Source of the DNA: Nitrobacter sp963807355
GTDB taxonomy: Bacteria > Pseudomonadota > Alphaproteobacteria > Rhizobiales > Xanthobacteraceae
Direction of reading: 5' to 3'
Assembly (NCBI GenBank): GCA_963807355.1
Contig: CAWEBX010000021.1
Location: 101,882 to 165,881 of the forward strand
Length of the DNA stretch: 64,000 nucleotides
This document shows positions 51,574-60,558 of this stretch, one piece after another. The translations under genes and the position numbers were made by a program. The number at the start of each line of letters is the position of its first letter. Positions within the stretch are counted from its first letter, which is position 1. Below the pieces are notes generated by a model. It worked only from the letters and a program-made list of their open reading frames with translations. It did no database searches and was not told the DNA's origin.

Positions 51574-52239
51574 ATGCTGCGTGTCGAGGTGTCGAAACAG
51601 CTTGGCAATTTCTCGGTCGATGTCGCATTTGCGAGCGAAGGCCGCGTCACCGGCCTTTTCGGGGCATCAGGCTCGGGCAAGACATCGCTGATCAACATGA
51701 TCGCGGGGTTGCAGACACCGGATCGCGGCGTGATCTGCGTCGACGGCGAAGTGCTTGACGATACCGACCAACAGCTTCATCTCGCCGTGCATCGCCGGCG
51801 CATCGGCTATGTCTTCCAGGATGCGCGGCTTTTTCCGCATCTCGATGTGCGCAGGAACCTCGACTACGGGCGCCGGATGAACCACCTCACCCGCGACACC
51901 GCGCAAGAAGCCCGGCTAAACGAAATGCTCAATATCGGTCATTTGCTGGATCGCCGGCCCGGCCAGCTCTCCGGCGGCGAGCGCCAGCGAGTGGCGCTCG
52001 GCCGTGCGCTGCTGACGCGGCCCCGCCTCCTGCTGATGGACGAACCGATGGGAGCACTGGATGAGGATCGCAAGGCGGAGATCTTACCCTACCTGATCCG
52101 GCTGCGCGACGAAACCGGCGTGCCGATGGTCTACGTCACCCACGATCCGGATGAATTGCGCCAGCTCGCTTCGCAAGTCGTGATTCTGAAGCGCGGACGC
52201 GTCGCCGCCTTCGGCGGCCCCGAGGTCCTGCCCGCCTAG
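51574..52239 (+). CDS. modC: Molybdate ABC transporter ATP-binding protein, short form
   Basis: 221 residues, only the ABC nucleotide-binding domain: Walker A GLFGASGSGKTSLINMIAG, signature PGQLSGGERQRVALGRALL, Walker B RLLLMDEPMGALDED, and the switch His in VYVTHDPDE. The C-terminal TOBE/Mop domain that binds molybdate in E. coli ModC (about 350 residues) is absent. Immediately downstream of modB and surely cotranslated. Confidence 0.94.
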   Translation: MLRVEVSKQLGNFSVDVAFASEGRVTGLFGASGSGKTSLINMIAGLQTPDRGVICVDGEVLDDTDQQLHLAVHRRRIGYVFQDARLFPHLDVRRNLDYGRRMNHLTRDTAQEARLNEMLNIGHLLDRRPGQLSGGERQRVALGRALLTRPRLLLMDEPMGALDEDRKAEILPYLIRLRDETGVPMVYVTHDPDELRQLASQVVILKRGRVAAFGGPEVLPA

Positions 52240-52314
52240 CGCGTATTCCGCAAAATTGCGCTTCCGGTTCTGCGATGTGAATGCACGCTAGTTATTGATT
52301 GAGAGCATTTTCGG

Positions 52315-54108
52315 TCAAGTCCCTGCAACCGACGACCAGGCCTTTGCCGCCTTCTGCCTGAACGCGCCCATTCTGGTCAGCGGCGGCAGCTTCTCCTCGT
52401 CTTCGGGTAAACGAAGTCCGACTGCGTTGACGCGGCCTTCGCTGATATTGCGTGCGACGAGAACGATGGTGTCAAGCGGCACGACCGCACCCTCTTTCGG
52501 TGCGTGGTCGAGATGAACATCGAAGTAATCCGCCAGCGTCAACTGCCCGGCGGTCGGATCGACGGAAATGCCATAGATCTGCGCGATATCGCCAAGGGTG
52601 ATTTCGCCCGAGACCAGGAAATCGCCAAGCAGATGCGGGTCTGGTGACGCCATCGGCTGCATGTCCACAAAAAAGCGGTCAAGTGCCTCGGCCTTTTCCG
52701 GCGGCGCCAGCAGATAGAGGTAGTCTCCCGCTGTGATCGGATCGGCCTCGGCGGGTGTTAGAATTTTTTCATTGCGGATCACGAGCGTCGGCTTCGACCA
52801 TGACGGAATCAGCCCGCGCCGAAGGAACAGGCTCATTGGTCGCACTGCATAGCCGACTAACTGCTGTTCGAGCTGTCCTGGCAAATCAAGTTCGACCCGG
52901 CGTGGCCCGCGGTCGGCACGCGGCAGCGCCACATGCAGCAGCCGGGCAGCCGGAGCAAGCGTCCAGCCCTGCAGCAAAAGCGAGATGATCACCACGACGA
53001 ATGCGACGTCGAAGTACAGATACGCCTTCGACAGCCCGACCAGCATCGGAATCGAGGCAAGAAAGATTGCAACCGCGCCCCGCAGCCCGGTCCAGGCGAT
53101 GAACAGCTTTTCCCGCCAATTGAAAGGAAATGGGGCGAGGCAGAGGAACACCGCGAGCGGCCGCGCCACCAGCATCAGCACGAGCGCGACCATCACCGCC
53201 GGCACGACGCTGTCCAGCAAGCGGTGCGGCGAGACCAGCAAGCCGAGCAGCACGAACATCACGATCTGCGCCAGCCAGGTCGCGGCGTCGAGGAACGTCA
53301 CCACGGAGTTGTGGGCGCGGGTCGGACGGTTGCCGATGATAATTCCCGCGAGATAAACCGCGAGAAACCCGGACGCATGGGATATCTGCGCCACCCCGAA
53401 GATCACGAGCGCTGCGGTCGTGACGAACGGCGCATGCAGCCCTTGGGGAAGCGCCACCCGGTTAAGCGCCACCACCACGAGCCGCCCGCCGATCACGCCG
53501 ACGATGCCGCCAAGCATGGACTCCCGGAGGAACTCAAGCACCACATGCCAGACCGAACTGTCGCCGACCGAGATCAGCTCGACCAACATCAACGTAAGAA
53601 ACACTGCGAAGGGATCGTTGGTGCCGAACTCCGCTTCCAGCGTCGCACCGACGCGCGGACGCAGCCGTAGCCCTTGCGCGTGGACCAGCAAAAATACCGC
53701 GGCCGCGTCGGTGGAGGCGACGACCGCGCCGATCAGCAGCGCCTCGGTCCAGTTGAGATCGAGCGCATATTTAGCGACTGGCGCCGTGACCAGCGCGGTC
53801 AGCAGCACGCCGAGGGTAGCGAGCACCATCGAGGGCGCTAGGACCGTGCGGATGCTCTGGAACCGCGTCTTCAGACCTCCGTCGAACAGAATCAGCGCCA
53901 GTGCGGCCGACCCGACAAGGTAGGTGTTTTGGACATCGCTGAACGTCAGGCCCCCAGGTCCGGAATCACCTGCCAACATGCCGATGAACAGAAAGACGAG
54001 CAGCAAGGGGGCGCCAAACCGCAACGCCAACAGGCTCGACAGAATTCCGGCCATGACCAGAATCGCGCCGAGCAGGATGGCCAGACTGACCGAATCCAGA
54101 GATGCCAT
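52315..54108 (-). CDS. cvrA: Potassium/proton antiporter, CvrA/NhaP2 family (CPA1)
   Basis: 597-residue membrane transporter. About twelve helices (residues 5-400) carry the CPA1 features VVASTDAAAVFLLV and EAEFGTNDPFAVFLT, where the Asp residues bind the ion; SHASGFLAVYLAGIIIGNRP follows. The cytoplasmic C-terminal half has a TrkA-C-like part and a CorC/HlyC-like transporter-associated region. The family exports K+ (and sometimes Na+) for protons. Start MASLDSVSLAILLGA at 54108 was chosen over the extension to 54261. Confidence 0.92.
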   Translation of the reverse strand: MASLDSVSLAILLGAILVMAGILSSLLALRFGAPLLLVFLFIGMLAGDSGPGGLTFSDVQNTYLVGSAALALILFDGGLKTRFQSIRTVLAPSMVLATLGVLLTALVTAPVAKYALDLNWTEALLIGAVVASTDAAAVFLLVHAQGLRLRPRVGATLEAEFGTNDPFAVFLTLMLVELISVGDSSVWHVVLEFLRESMLGGIVGVIGGRLVVVALNRVALPQGLHAPFVTTAALVIFGVAQISHASGFLAVYLAGIIIGNRPTRAHNSVVTFLDAATWLAQIVMFVLLGLLVSPHRLLDSVVPAVMVALVLMLVARPLAVFLCLAPFPFNWREKLFIAWTGLRGAVAIFLASIPMLVGLSKAYLYFDVAFVVVIISLLLQGWTLAPAARLLHVALPRADRGPRRVELDLPGQLEQQLVGYAVRPMSLFLRRGLIPSWSKPTLVIRNEKILTPAEADPITAGDYLYLLAPPEKAEALDRFFVDMQPMASPDPHLLGDFLVSGEITLGDIAQIYGISVDPTAGQLTLADYFDVHLDHAPKEGAVVPLDTIVLVARNISEGRVNAVGLRLPEDEEKLPPLTRMGAFRQKAAKAWSSVAGT

Positions 54109-54442
54109 CAGACGTCCGAAGCGGTAAACACTAGCATTTTCATCCTTATCGCCGCCGCCGCGGCGCGCCAATCGATTTCTGCCGGTCGGCGTCGATTGTG
54201 CTGAAGCGCGCGCAATGCGCCAGCACCGCATGATCGAGCTGATCTGCTCGGTTTCGGTCACCGAAGCCTGACGGCGTCACCACGACCCGGCCGAGAGCCC
54301 GGAAGATTTGGAATCGTCGCCCGCCGCGGCGAACCGAAGTGAACCCCTGATAGCGCCGCATTAAAGGCTTCAGCTTGCGCTGGCAGCGCCATCCATTAGA
54401 TTAGGAGGCAACAACTCCTTTCATCCGGACTCAGACCACCTG
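54109..54442. other. Divergent gap between the antiporter gene and map
   Basis: About 330 bp. The frame on the minus strand runs upstream from 54108 to 54261 without conserved sequence. Both promoters should lie here. Nothing else was recognised. Confidence 0.35.
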
Positions 54443-55267
54443 ATGAGCTACGTCGAAGCCTCCGAAACCCCCCTGCGAAAGACCGGACAGATTAAACTGC
54501 ACGGCCCGAGCGGATTCGCCGGGATGCGCAAGGCCGGTGCTCTGACGGCACGCTGTCTCGACGAACTCGCCGATCTCGTGAAGCCTGGCATCCTCACCTC
54601 GCAGATTGACGATTTTGTCCGTGAATTCGCCTTCAGCCACGGCGCCTACCCGGCAACGCTGATGTATCGCGGCTATCGCTACTCGACTTGCACGTCGGTC
54701 AATCACGTGGTCTGTCACGGGATGCCCGGCGATCGCATCCTGAGAGAGGGCGATATCGTCAACGTGGACGTAACTTTTATCGTTGATAGCTGGTACGGCG
54801 ATTCCAGTCGCATGTACTCGGTTGGCCCGATTGCACGCAAGGCCGAACGGCTGATCGAGATAACCTATGAAGCGATGATGCGCGGCATCGCGGCGGTCAA
54901 GCCCGGCGCGACGACCGGCGACATCGGTCACGCCATCCAGAGCTTCGTCGAACCCCAGGGCATGAGCGTTGTCCGCGATTTCTGCGGCCACGGACTCGGC
55001 CGCATATTCCACGACGAACCGAACATCATCCATGTCGGCCGACCCGGCGAGGGCGTACGGCTCAGGCCCGGGATGTTCTTTACCATCGAGCCGATGATTA
55101 ACCTGGGCAAACCGCACGTGAAAATCCTGTCGGACGGCTGGACCGCCGTAACCCGCGATCGCTCGCTGTCGGCGCAGTTCGAGCATTCGGTCGGCGTGAC
55201 CCCGACCGGAGTTGAGATCTTCACGCTGTCGCCAGGCAAACTCGACAAACCGGCCTGCGGGGGCTGA
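54443..55267 (+). CDS. map: Methionine aminopeptidase, type I
   Basis: 274 residues; removes the N-terminal Met from new proteins. The five metal ligands are visible: Asp in IVNVDVTFIVD and in YGDSSRMY, His in DFCGHGLGRIFHDEPN, Glu in FFTIEPMIN and Glu in AQFEHSVGVTPTG. The N-terminus (IKLHGPSGFAGMRKAGALTARCLDE) fits type I. Last complete chromosomal gene before the disrupted radC, which follows map in related genomes as well. Confidence 0.96.
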   Translation: MSYVEASETPLRKTGQIKLHGPSGFAGMRKAGALTARCLDELADLVKPGILTSQIDDFVREFAFSHGAYPATLMYRGYRYSTCTSVNHVVCHGMPGDRILREGDIVNVDVTFIVDSWYGDSSRMYSVGPIARKAERLIEITYEAMMRGIAAVKPGATTGDIGHAIQSFVEPQGMSVVRDFCGHGLGRIFHDEPNIIHVGRPGEGVRLRPGMFFTIEPMINLGKPHVKILSDGWTAVTRDRSLSAQFEHSVGVTPTGVEIFTLSPGKLDKPACGG

Positions 55268-55458
55268 ACCTCGGGTCTGGAAACAGATCGCGTTGGATCG
55301 CGCACGCTTTCGTAACTCGCATTCCCGAATGGGGGTTGCAAATATCGCGAGCCACGGCAAGGTTGCGGAAACTCGTGGAGTGAATTTGCCATTCGCGGCC
55401 CCTGGCGGCGTACCCCGAATGCGAATGTCAAATTCAAAACTTCTAGCAACTTGTATTG

Positions 55459-55534
55459 CTAGTGGTCCTTCGATTCTAACATTCGCAAGAAGGCTCGCTG
55501 AAACGGGGCGCGAATGTTAGAATCGGACCACTAG
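55459..55534. repeat. Large palindrome between map and radC
   Basis: Arms ctagtggtccttcgattctaacattcgc (55459-55486) and gcgaatgttagaatcggaccactag (55510-55534) are near-perfect reverse complements around a 23-base loop. The arm sequence recurs in part near 17504-17523. It lies 19 bp before the radC start. Confidence 0.85.
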
Positions 55535-55552
55535 GACTGGTTCGCTCCATCC

Positions 55553-55976
55553 ATGCCCGCAAACGCCGACAACCCCGCAGGATTTGCCGAAGCGCCGCAC
55601 TATCACGGCCATCGCGAACGATTGCGCGAGCGCTTCCGCGACGCCGGGCCGGACGCGCTCAGCGATTACGAACTGCTCGAAATGGTGCTGTTTCGCGCGT
55701 TGCCCCGCCGCGACGTCAAACCACTGGCCAAGTCCCTGATTGGCAGATTTCGGATCATTCGCCGAGGTGGTTCATGCGCCCGACGCTCGGCTTCGTGAGA
55801 TCAGCGGTCTTGGTGAGTCGGCGATCATCGAGCTCAAGCTGATCGCAGCAACTGCCAGCCGTGTGGCCAAAGGACAGCTGAAGCAGCGGACAGTGCTGTC
55901 GTCGTGGGCCGCGGTGATCGACTATTGCCGAACGTCGATGGCATTCGCCGACAGGGAACAGTTCCGGATTCTTTGA
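55553..55976 (+). pseudogene. radC: RadC, frameshifted and truncated
   Basis: The N-terminal helix-hairpin-helix region reads HYHGHRERLRERFRDAG and ALSDYELLEMVLFRALPRRD. An extra base near 55750 shifts the frame; the other frame continues FGSFAEVVHAPDARLREISG through SSWAAVIDYCRTSMAFADRE and stops after QFRIL. In intact RadC this leads into the JAB/MPN metalloprotease-like domain, which is absent. Sequence after the break does not resemble RadC, so the gene was interrupted, apparently by the element that follows. Confidence 0.85.
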
Positions 55977-56206
55977 CAAGCCATTGAATTCGCTTGTCCA
56001 CGTCCCTGCCCGTCGGTGGCGAAACCTTTCGTGTTCCCTCGCCGATTTTCGGGTCCGGCTGATTTTTCATTTTTTTCCGCAGCTTTTCGCGGCTCGCGTC
56101 TTATCTATGAAAACAAACGGAAACCAGCGCCATTGCTCGGGCTTCCGTGGCCGCCGGCACTGGCACCTAGCCGGGGCGTTCTCTTCTCCCAAAACGGGAG
56201 TTTTCT

Positions 56207-56701
56207 ATGAAGTTCATGTCGATTAACGATGTAGCCGCGCTTACCGGCCTCTCGCGCTCAACCCTCGCCAAGAAGCGATGCACCGGCAGCGGCCCGGCTT
56301 ATTTCAAAACCGGCGGCCGCCAGATCAGATATGACCGCACCGACGTCGAATCGTGGATCGCGTCACGGCGGCGTACCTGCACGTGGCGTGGCGTGAACGA
56401 TAACGTCAGGCCGGCCAACGCCGGCGCCCGGCGCAAGCCGAGGCCGTCTGGCAGCCAAGAGCACCGACCATCAATCGACGAGATTCTTTCGTACCGACCG
56501 GCGCCTTCAGGCGGCGGCACAATCGGTTTTGCTGAAATCGAGGCCGCTCCTGGCGTTCGACTGTTCGACGTCAAGATCGTGCGCACCCACGACGGCAGTA
56601 TTCGGGCCTACGCGCGCAACACCGCATTTGATCGCAGTGCTATTGCGGAACTTTCAAAGTCCCTTGCTGAAGGCGTGTGCCTTGACCTCATTGCAAGCTA
56701 A
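56207..56701 (+). CDS. Excisionase-like helix-turn-helix protein
   Basis: 164 residues. The N-terminal 50 residues are a MerR/AlpA-like winged HTH (MSINDVAALTGLSRSTLAKK ... RQIRYDRTDVESWIASRRR), typical of phage and island excisionases or regulators. The rest contains a compact beta-rich region (GGGTIGFAEIEAAPGVRLFDVKI) of unknown role. A GGGAG lies 7-11 bases upstream of the ATG. As the first gene of the element it could control excision or the downstream replication gene. Confidence 0.8.
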   Translation: MKFMSINDVAALTGLSRSTLAKKRCTGSGPAYFKTGGRQIRYDRTDVESWIASRRRTCTWRGVNDNVRPANAGARRKPRPSGSQEHRPSIDEILSYRPAPSGGGTIGFAEIEAAPGVRLFDVKIVRTHDGSIRAYARNTAFDRSAIAELSKSLAEGVCLDLIAS

Positions 56702-57329
56702 ATCTTTCGATCCGGCCGACAAAATTGACCAACTCGCATTTTCGATCAGCGGCGACATGTCTCGTGCCGAACCGTCCTAGCGTCGATATCGACAGCCTCA
56801 CGATGGAAGATATTGGCTCCGCTCTGCGGCGTGAGGAACCAGGCGAAGATATTTCCAACGGGGTCGTCTACACGGATAATTGGAATTACAAGGACCGACG
56901 CGTCGGCAATCACAACAACGTCTTCCTCTCGTATTTCTCGATGACGGCGAAGCCGTGTGCATCGCCAACTTCAGGGCGATTCGGCCGACGCTATATTCAT
57001 CTTCGAGGATCTGCGGCGTGCATGCCGGAGGAGAGGTTCGCTATCGGCCTGAACCGAATGCGTTCAATGAACTGGTTGCGGACGATGGACAACAAACCCT
57101 CCCAGCCAGCCAGCACCAAACCCAAACTGACTGCCGACGAGGAACTGGAGTATCTCCAAAACTTCCAGCGCGAACAACTTCTGCCCGGTGAGCGCGGCGA
57201 TCTTGTCTTTGAGTGTGCCGCGTTCGCGCACTCGACCGGCCAGTTCTGGCACATCCGCAATGCGATCATTGAAGGCTTTGCGGGCAATGTCTTTATCGGT
57301 GCGAAGACGGCGCACCGAAGTTTGCCACG
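56702..57329 (+). other. Degenerate region between the HTH gene and the helicase pseudogene
   Basis: Several short frames in both directions overlap here and none runs through. Protein-like fragments appear in different plus-strand frames (for example NWNYKDRRVGNHNNVFL, FLDDGEAVCIANF and DEELEYLQNFQREQLLPGE), which suggests a former gene, probably the start of the helicase gene or a small gene before it, now broken. No function can be assigned. Confidence 0.4.
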
Positions 57330-58377
57330 CAGATGGTATCGTCAACCGATCACGCCATTGCACCATTTCCGCTGGTCGATCCTTCGGAATGGCACGGGAC
57401 TGTCGCTAAGGCGCGGGAGTGGTTTCTCGACCGGCCTCATTCCGCACCGCCAGGTCACATTGCTACGGGCGACGGCGGCATGGGCAAATCACTATTGGGT
57501 TTGCAGATCGGTGCCGCATCCTCATTAGCGATCAAAACGCTTGGCTACAGCCAAGACCGGGTGGTGTCTCTATCTGGGCGCGGAAGACGAAGCCGAGGAA
57601 TTCCATCGAAGAATCGATGACATCTGCGCGGCTCATGGCCACGAGATTGGCGATCTTGCTGATCTACGTATTCTGCCGCTTGCGGACCAGGACGCGATAC
57701 TTTCCGAACCGGATCGCAAGGGCGATATGAAAGCGACGCCACTATGGCAACGCGTCGAACGGTTCGTTCAGGAGTGGAGACCTGGCCTTGTCGTTCTCGA
57801 CATTGCGGCCGACTTGTACGGCGGCGATGAAATCAAACGATCGCAAGTTCGCCATTTCGTCGCGATGCTACGCACGTTGGCGATCAGATACGAGTGTGCA
57901 GTGCTTGCTGTTGGCACATCCCTCAGTCGACGGAATGACGACAGGACGCGGCTATAGCGGATCGACTGCGTGGAATAATCAGTGCGGTGCACGCCTGTAT
58001 TTCACCAACGGTGAGGGCGACGTTCGCGTCCTTGAAAAACGTCAAGAGCAATTACGGCAAGACGGGCGGCGGAACTTCACCTCGAATGGCACGACGGTGT
58101 GTTTGTTACGCACGATCCTTCTGAGACGGGTGTCGCGGAAGGTTTGATCAACAAACACACTGACACTGTCTTCGTGGCAGTGCTGTCGAAGATGCGTCGG
58201 CTTGGACTGATGTGCGGGCCGACCAAGGGCGTTTCCTACGCACCGAAGCTGATGTCGCGCCAGCCCGACGCTAAAGGATTTCAAGTTTTCGATCTTGAGA
58301 AGTCTATGCACCGGCTGCTCGACAACGGCACGATCAAGATCGTAACCGAAGGTCCGCCCTCAAAATCGCGGCAATGA
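57330..58377 (+). pseudogene. RepA-like AAA family replicative helicase, multiple frameshifts
   Basis: The plus strand encodes pieces of an AAA_25/RepA-type hexameric helicase in several frames. In order: PFPLVDPSEWHGTVAKAREW, Walker A GDGGMGKSLLGLQIG, then CLYLGAEDEAEEFHRRIDDI through VVLDIAADLYGGDEIKRSQV (Walker B), then LLLAHPSVDGMTTGRGYSGS (sensor region), then the C-terminal winged-helix part MSRQPDAKGFQVFDLEKSM. At least four shifts are needed, including one base lost near 57905. Such helicases replicate phages and plasmids; this copy cannot be functional as read. Confidence 0.8.
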
Positions 58378-58849
58378 TTGATCGTGTCGGCCGAGGATTA
58401 TGGAGGAGGCGACGAAGGGTAATATGGTAGGGTTACCAAACTCCTTCCAAGCCTTCCAACCATCCGCTAAGTCATTGATTTTATTAGGTGTACCAAACTT
58501 TTTCCAACCTTTCCCAGCGTAGCTTAACCCATTGAAATCGTTGACTTCCAGGCCCTTCCAAGGGTGTTCTTCCTTCCCCCCATACCCCTAGCGCCCTTAT
58601 GGCGCGCTCTTTGAGAGAGCGCACCTCGGCCGATTAGATAAAGAGACCGCCAAGTCCGGCATCACGTTGCGCGGCCATCATCTCGCCGAGACGCGGGTTC
58701 TTTCCGCAACCCGCGTGTCCTATTGGTTACTTCCGGTGCCTTGCGCCTGTGTCCAGAAGGCCAGCGTTGGAACCAACCAGATCTGGCGTAATTGAATCAA
58801 ATTCTTGGGCAGCCCAACTTTGAGGCTTGATGCCGTTTAGGAGCCTCCC
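58378..58849. repeat. AT-rich gap with direct repeats and hairpins
   Basis: No convincing gene. A 27-base unit beginning taccaaactccttccaagcc at 58434 recurs, diverged, at 58491 (taccaaactttttccaacct), 57 bp apart, with a third partial cttcca-rich copy near 58545. Hairpins lie at 58602-58622 (gcgctct/agagcgc type) and 58691-58716 (acgcgggtt/aacccgcgt, nine perfect pairs). Downstream of a RepA-like helicase such repeats could be an origin or iterons, or only a terminator region. Confidence 0.5.
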
Positions 58850-59044
58850 ATGACCAACGCTGAAATTCTTGCGAAAGTTATTTTGGATATTGACTTGGTT
58901 TTGGCTGAACACATTGAGCCGTACCGCACCGAAGATCCATACGGCGCACTGGAAAAAATACTGACGATCCTGGTGCACGCCAGGGCAGTTGAAATCGCAG
59001 AGCGGGTCGGGGCGGGTTCTGGCAGGCTCGCTCTCGTGAAGTAG
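58850..59044 (+). CDS. Hypothetical small protein
   Basis: 64 residues, acidic and mostly helical (NAEILAKVILDIDLVLAEHI, then EKILTILVHARAVEIAER). A GGAG precedes the ATG by about 7 bases. It has no recognised relative; its place between the helicase and capsid remnants suggests a phage gene. Confidence 0.5.
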   Translation: MTNAEILAKVILDIDLVLAEHIEPYRTEDPYGALEKILTILVHARAVEIAERVGAGSGRLALVK

Positions 59045-59070
59045 GCTACGCCTGAAGGACGAGACTGATA

Positions 59071-59626
59071 TTGGGGTCCGCAGTATGGAGAGGCACGATC
59101 GGCGGAATTTGAGGCCGAGTTTCTTGTTAAGCTACTAGAAAGCAATCCAGCTATGGCGGACGCCAAGACGGTTTTCCACGCCGATCATGGCAACCTACTG
59201 ACCGCGGCAGCGCTTTCTGTCGATGCACTGTCGGCTGCTCGCCTCGCGCTACGGACGCAGAAGGGACTTGCCGGCGAACCGATTGCTGTTGCGCCGAAAT
59301 TCCTGGTAGTTCCGGCCGCCTTGGAAACCAAGGCTGAACAGGTGCTTGCAACGCAAGCAGCAGCGACGGTTGATGACGTCAATCCTTTCGCGCAACGCCT
59401 TTCCTTGATCGTCGAGCCACGATTAACGGACAACAAGGGGTGGTACATCGCAGCGGATCCGGCCGCCGTGCCGAGCATCGAGTTTTCATATTTGGAGGCC
59501 GCATCCGGGCCGCAGATTGATACGCGACATGGATTCGATGTCGACGGACTTGAAACTCGGGTCCGTTTGGATTTTGGCGCGGACTTCCTTGATCATCGCG
59601 GCATCGTGAAAAACCCCGGCTTGTAA
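59071..59626 (+). pseudogene. C-terminal fragment of a phage major capsid protein
   Basis: The open frame starts after a stop near 59068 without its own ATG until 59153, and reads EAEFLVKLLESNPAMADAKTV, then FHADHGNLLTAAALSVDALS, LVVPAALETKAEQVLATQA, LIVEPRLTDNKGWYIAADPA and ends DHRGIVKNPGL. These are the C-terminal features of prohead protease/major capsid fusion proteins of rhizobial prophages (capsid part). The N-terminal part is missing. A start at 59153 would give 157 residues, but this lies inside a conserved domain, so it is read as a remnant. Confidence 0.75.
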
Positions 59627-59632
59627 CGCTAA

Positions 59633-59652
59633 GGGCGGGCTTCGGCCCGCCC
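59633..59652 (+). terminator. Strong hairpin after the capsid fragment
   Basis: gggcgggc-ttcg-gcccgccc forms an eight-pair GC stem with a UUCG tetraloop, placed directly after the capsid stop and before the protease ribosome site. No T-run follows; it probably stabilises or partly terminates the capsid mRNA. Confidence 0.7.
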
Positions 59653-59670
59653 GCTTCTCGTGAGGGAATT

Positions 59671-60267
59671 ATGCAAACGAGAACTGAAACGCTTCGACGA
59701 AACACCGCGGATCCGTCGCAACGAACTGTTGAAGTTGTCTGGACTACGGGCGCGCCGGTTCGTCGATATCATATCGATGGATACGAGGTGGTGCCTTACG
59801 AGGAGCGGCTCGTCGTCGCAGATAAAGTCGTCGACCTATCGCGTCTCAATGCTGGCGCACCTGTGCTTGATGGCCACAAGGCGGGCGGCGTCGCGGACCA
59901 ACTCGCCGTGGTTGAGCGCGCGTGGATCGCAGGCGGCAAGGGCATTGCATTGTTGCGCTTTCCTGAGGCGAGGACTAGTGCGCGCGCCGATCAGGTGTTC
60001 GGATTGATCGAGCAAGGCATCGTCCGAAACATCAGCGTTGGTTACGAGCAAGTCGAATATAGCGACGAGCCTGCGACGAGCGTGGACGATGTTGCGGTCC
60101 GCCAAGTGACTCGTTGGACTCCATACGAAATTAGCATCGTTCCTATTCCTGCTGATGCAAAGGCTCAGGTGCGAAGCAGCGTTGTAGCGCGTGGCGCTGC
60201 AGCGCGGCGTGTGGCGCTACGGCAGGCTCTGCTGGCCTCAAGAATGGCTCCTAACCCCCTCCAATAG
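59671..60267 (+). CDS. HK97-type phage prohead protease, N-terminal part of a protease/capsid fusion
   Basis: 198 residues. The protease domain holds VPYEERLVVADKVVDLSRLN, GAPVLDGHKAGGVADQL (with the catalytic His) and IVRNISVGYEQVEY (with the nucleophile Ser), then RWTPYEISIVPIPADAKAQV, all typical of the U35/S78 prohead proteases. In relatives the chain continues into the capsid domain; here it runs into unrelated sequence and stops at 60267. It lies after, not before, the capsid fragment. GAGGGA precedes the ATG. Confidence 0.8.
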   Translation: MQTRTETLRRNTADPSQRTVEVVWTTGAPVRRYHIDGYEVVPYEERLVVADKVVDLSRLNAGAPVLDGHKAGGVADQLAVVERAWIAGGKGIALLRFPEARTSARADQVFGLIEQGIVRNISVGYEQVEYSDEPATSVDDVAVRQVTRWTPYEISIVPIPADAKAQVRSSVVARGAAARRVALRQALLASRMAPNPLQ

Positions 60268-60533
60268 GTTCTTTTTCCAACCCCCTCAGGGTGCGGGGGC
60301 GCGCCACCCCAAATCCTCGCTCGTTGCAAATTTTTCTGTAGGCCGCTTCCTTCCCGTTCTGATCGGAGGCGACATTGAAGAATCGAACGTTTGTTCGGCT
60401 GAGCAAGCACGCGCGCTCATTGCAACCACACCGCGCGCATTCGAAGAATAGGAAATCGAAGATGGAAGATGTGCAGCGCGATGACATTTTTAACCGAGCA
60501 AACCTGAGGCGCTCCCTGCGATTTGTCCACCTG
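60268..60533. other. Unassigned sequence after the protease fragment
   Basis: About 270 bp, with no protein-like frame. A GC-rich stretch (ccccctcagggtgcgggggcgcgcc) near 60280-60305 can fold. Nothing else was recognised. Confidence 0.3.
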
Positions 60534-60558
60534 AAGACTTTTCGGCGAGCTGGCGGCA

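Noticed and set aside
57064..57366. 100-aa minus-strand frame in the degenerate part of the element
   Set aside because: No family similarity, and plus-strand fragments in the same place look more protein-like; cannot be supported.
58434..58517. CRISPR-like direct repeats
   Set aside because: Only two diverged units with no equal spacers or cas genes; more like origin or incidental repeats.
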